Source: Lewinellaceae bacterium
Lineage (GTDB): Bacteria; Bacteroidota; Bacteroidia; Chitinophagales; Saprospiraceae
Assembly (NCBI GenBank): GCA_020636005.1
Contig: JACJYR010000004.1
Span: forward strand, 620,001 to 684,000
Length of the DNA: 64,000 nt
Direction of reading: 5' to 3'
The notes under the pieces were generated by a model, which saw only the letters and a list, made by a program, of their open reading frames with translations, made no database searches and was not told where the DNA came from. Position numbers and translations under genes: made by a program. Of the stretch, positions 58,701 to 64,000 are shown in pieces. Every line of letters begins with the position of its first letter. The first letter of the stretch is position 1.

Positions 58701-61700
58701 ATCCCGCAATTGTCGGTGGCAGCAGCATCCGCCACTGTAAAGTTGATGGCAAACTCACACTGCATGTCCACGGTGTCGCCGCTGCTCATCCCAACCAGGA
58801 GTGGATGGGTAAACACTATTTGGGGTACTATTGTATCGGTCACGGTAATCACCTGATTCACCGTTGCGACATTGTTGCAATGGTCGGTAGCCGTCCAGGT
58901 GCGGTGTATTTCCCGGCCACAGGCCAGCGGCACGGTTGTTTCAACAAAATCAAAAATCAGGGCCGTGTCGCAATTTTCTGTGACCAGTGGCATCACCGCT
59001 GCCGGCACTTCGCCGCAGCCTACTGTTATGTCGGCAGGCTCTTCAAATACCGGCGCCTCGTCGTCCACCACCGTGATGGTCTGGGTGTAAACTGTTTCAT
59101 TCAGGCAATCGTCCATGGCTGTCCAGGTGCGTTGGATTTCATACGTGCAGCCAGAGCCGATGACACTTTCCTGAAAAAATACCTCCACGAATGTATCGCA
59201 ATTGTCCGTTGCGGTGACAAAAGGCGGGGTGATGATAGAGTCGCATTTGAAGGTGGTATCGGCAGGCAAGAAGTCAAACACCGGCGGCGTGGTATCGTCA
59301 TAAACAATGACCTGCTGGGCCGTGGTCGAATTCCCACAATTATCGGTCGCTGTCCAGGTACGGGTCAATGTGTACAGGCAATCATTGACATCATAATCTT
59401 CCTGCAAAACTACCGTGACATTATCGTCGCAGTTATCCGTCGCTGTGATGAAGGGAGTAATGGGTATATCATCAATGCACTCCAGGGTGTCATTTGGCGG
59501 CACATTGGTGACGATGGGCGCCTCCGTATCAATCACCGTGATTAGCTGGGTCGCCACCAGCACATTCCCGCAGTTGTCCTGCGCCGTCCAGGTACGTGTG
59601 AGCGTGTAATGACACAATGTACCAACTGATGATTCTGCAAAAGTCAGGGATGGATTCCCATCGCAATTGTCAGCGACTGTCACGTTCGAAGGCACCGGCG
59701 GCACCTCGTCGCATTGCACGGTCATGTTGCCCGGCACGTTTGAAATGGAGGGTGCCAAGTTGTCAATCAACGTAATGACCTGAGAACCTGAAATGGAATT
59801 GCCGCAATCGTCCGTGGCCACCCAGGTGCGGGTGATTTTGAAGGGGCAATTATTGCTGATGGTTTCCACGAAAGAAAGATCAACGTTCAGGTCGCAATTG
59901 TCGGTTGCCGTGACGGTGGCAACTGGTGGCACGTTTCCACAATCCACTGTAATATCGGAAGGCAGGCCAATCAGTTGCGGCAGCACCAGGTCGTTGTTCA
60001 CCGTAATGGTTTGCGAAGCGGAAGCACTGTTGCCACAGTCGTCCAGCGCCGTCCAGGTGCGGGTGATGGTATAAATGCAGCCGGTGCCTGATTGGCTCTG
60101 GTTAAATGCTACCCCCGGACTGTTGTCACAATTGTCCGTCGCCGTCACATTGGCCGGTGCCGGGATGGGCTGGTTGCAACTGAGCGTAATATCCGCCGGG
60201 ACGCCCACCAATACTGGTTTGGTGGTGTCAAGGAAGGTCATGGTGGTGCTGCCAGTCGAGGAATTATTGCACTGATCCGTGGCCGTCCATGTCCTCGTGA
60301 TTTGATAGCCACAGCTAAGTTGTGTGGTGGTGGAGGTCATGGTCAAGGTCGGATTGGTGGCGCAGTTGTCGGTGGCAGTGACATTCGGCAGCGGTACGTT
60401 CAGCACCGAACAGTCGTAGGTCTGGTTGGCAGGGATGCCCGATAGCACGGGCGGCTGGTTGTCCAGCATGGTGATCACCTGCGTATGGTTGACCGAGTTG
60501 CCATAGTAGTCCGTTGCCGTCCACTGGCGGGTCATGGTGAAACAGCAGCCATTGCCGTTGGTCGTTTCACTGAACGCCATTTGCGGGTTGGCGTCGCAAT
60601 CGTCCGTGACCGTGACGTTGGCAGGTGGCGGAACGGCAGCCGGGTAAGTGAGCGTCAGGTCAGCCGGCAAATTGGCCATCACAGGCGGGTTATCGTTCAG
60701 TACCGTAATGATTTGCGTCCTGGTCGTGAAATTGCCGCAGTTGTCGGTGCCCACCCAGGTACGGGTAATTTGCGAACCGGCTGGTATCGTGGCAGTCGTT
60801 TGGTTGTAAACAATGTCCACATGGTTGTCGCAATTGTCCACCGCAACCACATTGGCCGGCGGCGGTACCAGTTGGCCACACATCACGGTCAAATCTGCCG
60901 GGATCCCATAAAACACAGGCGGCGTAAAGTCAGACACCACGACGGTTAAAAAGAGGCTGTCCACATTGCCACAGCAGTCGCTGGCCACCCAGCCGCACCG
61001 CATGACCTGCATGTAGCCGTCCGTGGCGCAACTGCCGGCAGCCATGACAGATTCAAAAAATTGGATGGTGGTATTTGGGCAACAATCTGAAGTGGCCGAT
61101 GCCATGTTGGCACTTAATGAAACCAACCCATTGCACTCCATAAACAGCGTATCGCCATCGCCCAGCCCGGCCAGCAGCGGGTTGTTCAGCGTGATGACCG
61201 GGGCGGCACCATTGATGATGAAAATGGTTTGCGTAGCAAATGCGGTATTGTTGCAATCGTCCGTCGCCGTGAAGGTGCGGAGTATCTGCGTGATGCAGCC
61301 ATTTGGCAAAGTAGTGTAGGTTTCCGTCATCGTCACCGGCACATCAGGATCGCAGTTGTCCGTTGCAGTTACGTTTGGTATGGGCAGGTTTTCACAGGTG
61401 GCCGTTGTATTTGCCGGCACATTTTGCAAAACGGGCGGGGTGAAATCAACCACCATGATTTGCTGGGAATCCGTGTCGAAATTGCCACAATCGTCCACCG
61501 CCGTCCAGGTGCGGGTGATGAGGTAGCAGCCGGTTGACGGATCGCCGATATAGCTGTCGCTGACCGTGATTTGAACATTGGCGTCGCAGTTGTCGGTTGC
61601 CGTCAGGGTGGCCGGAGCCGGCACGGGCAGGCTGCAACTGACCGTCGTGGAAGGCGGCGCCGGGCTGAGGACGGGCGGCACCGTATCATTCACAGTGATC

Positions 61701-64000
61701 ACCTGCACTTCGACATCGGAATTACCGCAGTCGTCAGTGGCCGTCCAGGTGCGGGTGAGTACGAAATTGCAGCCAGCCGGATTGCCCGTTGAGGTTTCCA
61801 CCATGTTCACGGGAATCGTTGCATCGCAATTGTCGGAGACGGATAAGACTGCCGCCGGGGGAATATCGGCAATACAGGCCACGCTCGTATCCGCCGGGGC
61901 GCTGGCCAGTATCGGGGCCACGTTGTCTATCACTGTCAGTTGCTGGGTGCCCACCGCCGTGTTGCCGCAGTGGTCCACCGCCGTCCAGGTACGGGTGAGG
62001 ATGTAGCAACCGCCCGTTGATGTATCGAATGACGAGGTTTCATTGAATGAAAGCATTGGCTGGCCATCGCAGTCGTCGGTCGCAGTGACCGTGGCTGGCA
62101 GCGGTATGGCCGAACAATCTACCGTGCCACTTCCCGGTACGCCAGAAAGTAAAGGTTGCTGCGTATCGCTGACGAAGACCGTGAAAAAGAGGCTGTCGGT
62201 ATTGCCGCAGCAATCGGAAGCCGTCCAGCCAATGGTTCTTCTTTCCAGGTATCCGTCTGTGGGGCAGTTGCCTTGTACGGCATTTTCAAAATAGTTGCTC
62301 GTCACGCCACAGCAGTTGTCCGAAGTGCTGAGGTTGAAATTATTCAAAATGCCCACCTGCGAGCAGTCCGCATACAAGGTATCGCCGTCGCTGACATTGC
62401 CGAAGAAGGGGTGGCTCACCGACAAGGTAGGCGGTATCGTATCCAGTACCCGGATGTTCTGGGAAGCAGTGGCAATGTTTCCACAACTGTCCGTTGCCAT
62501 CCAGGTGCGGACGATGAGCGAGTCGCAGCCGCTGAAGGCCTGGATGGTATTTTGGTTAAAACTTAAATTGACAGTAGGGAAACAAGCATCCGTGGCCGAT
62601 ACGCCCGGCACCGGCGGGATGTTGTTGCAGGTAGTCGTGATGTCCGCCGGGACACCCGTGATGACAGGTGGCGTATTATCATCAATAATGACCGTGAAAA
62701 ACAGGCTGTCCGTATTGCCGCAGCAATCGGTGGCCGTCCAGCCGCAGTAACGCAGTTCGACATAGCCATCCACGGCGCAGTTGCCCCTGATTTTTGTTTC
62801 GTCAAACGTCACGGTCGTTGCGCAGCAATTATCAAAAGCCGAAAAGCCGATGGAATCAAGGGACGGTATTTGCGAACAATCTGCATACAGCGTATCGCCG
62901 TGGTTGATGTTGCCAAAAAAGGCATGGTTGGCCGTCATGGTCGGCGGCACGGTATCAAAGACATTGATGGTCTGAGAGTCCGAAACGATGTTGCCGCAGC
63001 TATCGGTGGCCGTCCAGGTGCGGATGACCAGGGAATCGCAGCCGCCAACCGACGGCAGGATGGTTTCACCAAAAACAACCGGGACAGCGGTATCGCAATT
63101 GTCGGTGGCCGTCACGGCAGGTGCAGCGGGAACGTTGCCGCAGGTGGTGGTGGTATCGTTTGGCACACCGGCCAGCACAGGCGCCGAATTATCGCTGACG
63201 ACGACGGTGAAAAACAAACTGTCCGTGTTGCCGCAGCAGTCGGTTGCCGTCCAGCCGCAGAACATTAGCTGGATGTAGCCATCCACGTCGCACACCCCGG
63301 GGGTCACGGTTTCGGCAAAAGTAATCGTAGTGGTCGGGCAACATTCATCGTAAGCCGAGAAGCCCGTCGAGTCAAAGGAGGCGATTTGGTTGCAATTGGC
63401 GTACAGCGTGTCGCCATGCGCCAGCACCCCGAATATCGGGTGGATGGCAAACATCACGGGCGGCACGGTATCCAAAAAGTTCACCGTTTGGGTAAAGGAA
63501 ACGGAATTTCCGCCGCCATTCGTGGCCGTCCAGGTGCGCTCGATAGAACCATTGCAGCCCGGCAGGTTGACGATGCTGTCCAGCGTGACGATTAGCATCG
63601 TATCGCAGGCATCCATAAACTGCGGCGCATCGAACGGCACCGCATCCGTGCAGTAGATGGTGGTATCGGAAAACGGCGTGTAGGTAATGATCGGATCGGT
63701 TGTGGATACGAACACCGTTGTCGAGTCAGTGGCCGCACCGCAACCGAATCCGTCGTCATAGCTTACCAAATAAGTCGTCGTGGCATTTGGGTTGGCCAAA
63801 GGATTGGCTATGTTGGCATTGTTCAGCCCAGTCGTTGGTGTCCAGGAAAAATTGCCTGATCCATAGTTGACGGTTGCCTGCAACTGCGCCGTATCGCCCA
63901 GGCAAATCATCGCACCTGCCCCGGCGTCCACCAACGGGCAGGCAATCATGCAGATGGAAGTGGTCGTGTCGCAATCGCCAAAGGCCAGCGTGACACAAGG
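55769..64000 (-). CDS. Giant HYR-repeat surface protein with gliding-motility C-terminal domain (5' end outside window)
   Basis: At least 2740 residues; the frame is open to the right edge, so the true start lies beyond 64000. From the N-terminal side: an Ig/PKD-like domain (SWTPTTGLNN), then about 23 HYR-like repeats of 75-95 residues. Most are type A (VPADxTxxC..VTATDNCD..RTWTATDxCGN..DTxPP). About five are type B (GDTLYADC..GWTATDCCGNTDSLFFTV), alternating with A at the start. Three SprB-like units follow (ETCAGSDGTA..FAWNDGGTG), then two unnamed Cys-rich domains and a cadherin-like region. The last about 85 residues are the CHU_C domain (VYNAFSPNGDGYNDYFKIDGL to RLTGYLQVER) used for T9SS type B sorting. 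Probably an adhesin. Confidence 0.9.
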   Translation of the reverse strand, partial: PCVTLAFGDCDTTTSICMIACPLVDAGAGAMICLGDTAQLQATVNYGSGNFSWTPTTGLNNANIANPLANPNATTTYLVSYDDGFGCGAATDSTTVFVSTTDPIITYTPFSDTTIYCTDAVPFDAPQFMDACDTMLIVTLDSIVNLPGCNGSIERTWTATNGGGNSVSFTQTVNFLDTVPPVMFAIHPIFGVLAHGDTLYANCNQIASFDSTGFSAYDECCPTTTITFAETVTPGVCDVDGYIQLMFCGWTATDCCGNTDSLFFTVVVSDNSAPVLAGVPNDTTTTCGNVPAAPAVTATDNCDTAVPVVFGETILPSVGGCDSLVIRTWTATDSCGNIVSDSQTINVFDTVPPTMTANHAFFGNINHGDTLYADCSQIPSLDSIGFSAFDNCCATTVTFDETKIRGNCAVDGYVELRYCGWTATDCCGNTDSLFFTVIIDDNTPPVITGVPADITTTCNNIPPVPGVSATDACFPTVNLSFNQNTIQAFSGCDSLIVRTWMATDSCGNIATASQNIRVLDTIPPTLSVSHPFFGNVSDGDTLYADCSQVGILNNFNLSTSDNCCGVTSNYFENAVQGNCPTDGYLERRTIGWTASDCCGNTDSLFFTVFVSDTQQPLLSGVPGSGTVDCSAIPLPATVTATDDCDGQPMLSFNETSSFDTSTGGCYILTRTWTAVDHCGNTAVGTQQLTVIDNVAPILASAPADTSVACIADIPPAAVLSVSDNCDATIPVNMVETSTGNPAGCNFVLTRTWTATDDCGNSDVEVQVITVNDTVPPVLSPAPPSTTVSCSLPVPAPATLTATDNCDANVQITVSDSYIGDPSTGCYLITRTWTAVDDCGNFDTDSQQIMVVDFTPPVLQNVPANTTATCENLPIPNVTATDNCDPDVPVTMTETYTTLPNGCITQILRTFTATDDCNNTAFATQTIFIINGAAPVITLNNPLLAGLGDGDTLFMECNGLVSLSANMASATSDCCPNTTIQFFESVMAAGSCATDGYMQVMRCGWVASDCCGNVDSLFLTVVVSDFTPPVFYGIPADLTVMCGQLVPPPANVVAVDNCDNHVDIVYNQTTATIPAGSQITRTWVGTDNCGNFTTRTQIITVLNDNPPVMANLPADLTLTYPAAVPPPANVTVTDDCDANPQMAFSETTNGNGCCFTMTRQWTATDYYGNSVNHTQVITMLDNQPPVLSGIPANQTYDCSVLNVPLPNVTATDNCATNPTLTMTSTTTQLSCGYQITRTWTATDQCNNSSTGSTTMTFLDTTKPVLVGVPADITLSCNQPIPAPANVTATDNCDNSPGVAFNQSQSGTGCIYTITRTWTALDDCGNSASASQTITVNNDLVLPQLIGLPSDITVDCGNVPPVATVTATDNCDLNVDLSFVETISNNCPFKITRTWVATDDCGNSISGSQVITLIDNLAPSISNVPGNMTVQCDEVPPVPSNVTVADNCDGNPSLTFAESSVGTLCHYTLTRTWTAQDNCGNVLVATQLITVIDTEAPIVTNVPPNDTLECIDDIPITPFITATDNCDDNVTVVLQEDYDVNDCLYTLTRTWTATDNCGNSTTAQQVIVYDDTTPPVFDFLPADTTFKCDSIITPPFVTATDNCDTFVEVFFQESVIGSGCTYEIQRTWTAMDDCLNETVYTQTITVVDDEAPVFEEPADITVGCGEVPAAVMPLVTENCDTALIFDFVETTVPLACGREIHRTWTATDHCNNVATVNQVITVTDTIVPQIVFTHPLLVGMSSGDTVDMQCEFAINFTVADAAATDNCGIASFVKQTGSTHLGNCMSDGYIFLVNDIWRATDSCGNQTVVNIYRRLIDTIPPVFLTVPADVTVACGDPVPAFGTPTADDACLNVTLVSHTDSLPLADGYDLVRTWTAIDGCGNSAVASQTIAVNLNGVPSLVGVPADTIIYVASGGQVPAVPSVTGVEGCTGNALAVSFNQSATPSANGCDTTLVRTWSATDNFGKTVADTQSILLVKKILVDIATTPETCAGSDGTAALAPDTLDFAWNDGGTGAVRNDLGNGIYTVLVTDGGCTDTIQVNVDLDCVCDSAQIEIVALAASCLGNDGTAFLTPDTLNYAWSDGGTGNFRSDLAPGVYTVVASYCLFSDTVQVIIDSECDCVPAVVDSIAITGATCGESDGSAIIFLQGNAADYSYTWLPDVGTPGLTGNARTGLPTGHYQVAMQYQSNPDCVDTIEFDLTDDCFNCPDLSNVDALVSQDDGTAMVCVPVPFGAMPGLDIQVNGINYTSGLQGCDNQSVIAYDYSTAYDGAQSGKFEVQWQHNGLLFQTLVNNMDELAAGMSQVDAAGHWKNDKKSYRLITTNLAGSYGQLTLTHLSSSVTTQHGPYQSNAFMGTEMLLAVGENNIVLANPATACTSELLVTLEPEPAPIFAQDMEALSGDCMVANQGLCLDIPVDEQASYQFMLDGQPFDNFTDCGAINAQSYSYQSLPPSGPYQLGEWTVNGQTFSAVFNAVGDLVNLMNLWDPQGNWTNSGSAIVGGKTGSVYGKMVIHQAASTFVINAENVMLGGNLYLELVPGEHLILATRLSDGFSDSLTVMVACITTDQYQYTINTGESGTLCFDLSELLGNQISIENSCDEGLGGAAVFIINEADACVDFTGAQPGVSEACFTLCDEFGICDTVLLTVHVELINAVGEAARDSLVVYNAFSPNGDGYNDYFKIDGLQRYPGSELSIYSRYGQKVFSSKDYKNDWGGSWGSNNLPNGTYFYILELGGEKRLTGYLQVER

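Noticed and set aside
58433..59545. Long plus-strand frame opposite the HYR-repeat gene
   Set aside because: It results from the periodic codon usage of the HYR repeats on the minus strand.

Overview
The window is chromosomal DNA from a member of the Bacteroidota, most likely the class Saprospiria (Saprospiraceae, Lewinella or Haliscomenobacter-like). This is inferred from protein families, not from a marker gene. The indicators are two type IX secretion (T9SS) type A sorting tails and one gliding-motility-type (type B, CHU_C) C-terminus, a GWxTD protein, a carboxypeptidase-like TonB receptor, the ligase-associated repair gene set, very large HYR-repeat surface proteins, and the murG-ftsW-murD-mraY-murE order typical of the phylum.

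Layout. Positions 1-15860 (minus strand) hold a division and cell-wall (dcw) cluster in transcriptional order mraZ, rsmH, ftsL-like, ftsI, [DUF2281-like, RES-like], murE, mraY, [zeta-like kinase, small partner], murD, ftsW, murG, [KilA-N], murC, [second KilA-N, cut by the window edge]. ftsQ, ftsA and ftsZ are not in the window. MraZ-type operator boxes with exact 10-bp periodicity lie upstream of mraZ. Positions 16300-24560 carry single genes: DUF2071, Uma2, a dolichol-phosphate-mannose-synthase-like glycosyltransferase, a TonB receptor, a secreted T9SS protein and a subtilase. Positions 24700-34300 carry DciA-like DUF721, a VWA protein and the four-enzyme ligase-associated DNA repair set (MBL exonuclease, ATP ligase, Lhr-type helicase, PdeM phosphoesterase), interrupted by an Rpn-family nuclease gene on the other strand, then a rhamnose-mutarotase-like gene. 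Positions 34394-39196 encode a 1600-residue mosaic secreted protein. Positions 39689-55503 hold mostly housekeeping genes: MscS channel, GWxTD protein, hutU behind a VapBC pair and a methyltransferase, an SLC6-type transporter with a 42-residue MetS-type subunit, an OmpA lipoprotein, lepA, Uma2, an AraC regulator, rocD and a tiny Cys/Lys-rich protein. Positions 55769-64000 are one giant repeat gene that runs off the right edge.

Three patterns stand out beyond ordinary annotation. (1) Toxin-antitoxin-like or phage-like genes are spliced into conserved operons with 1-nt gaps or 4-nt ATGA overlaps: KilA-N between murG and murC, zeta-like kinase plus partner between mraY and murD, RES-like plus DUF2281-like between ftsI and murE, and VapBC in front of hutU. 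(2) Palindromic elements sit in frame inside conserved genes (murC, murD, the Lhr helicase, probably the truncated KilA-N gene), like the palindromic elements known from Rickettsia. (3) Arrays of 7-bp units lie immediately 3' of many stop codons and in several cases supply the stop codon itself. No rRNA, tRNA, CRISPR array or insertion sequence was recognised.
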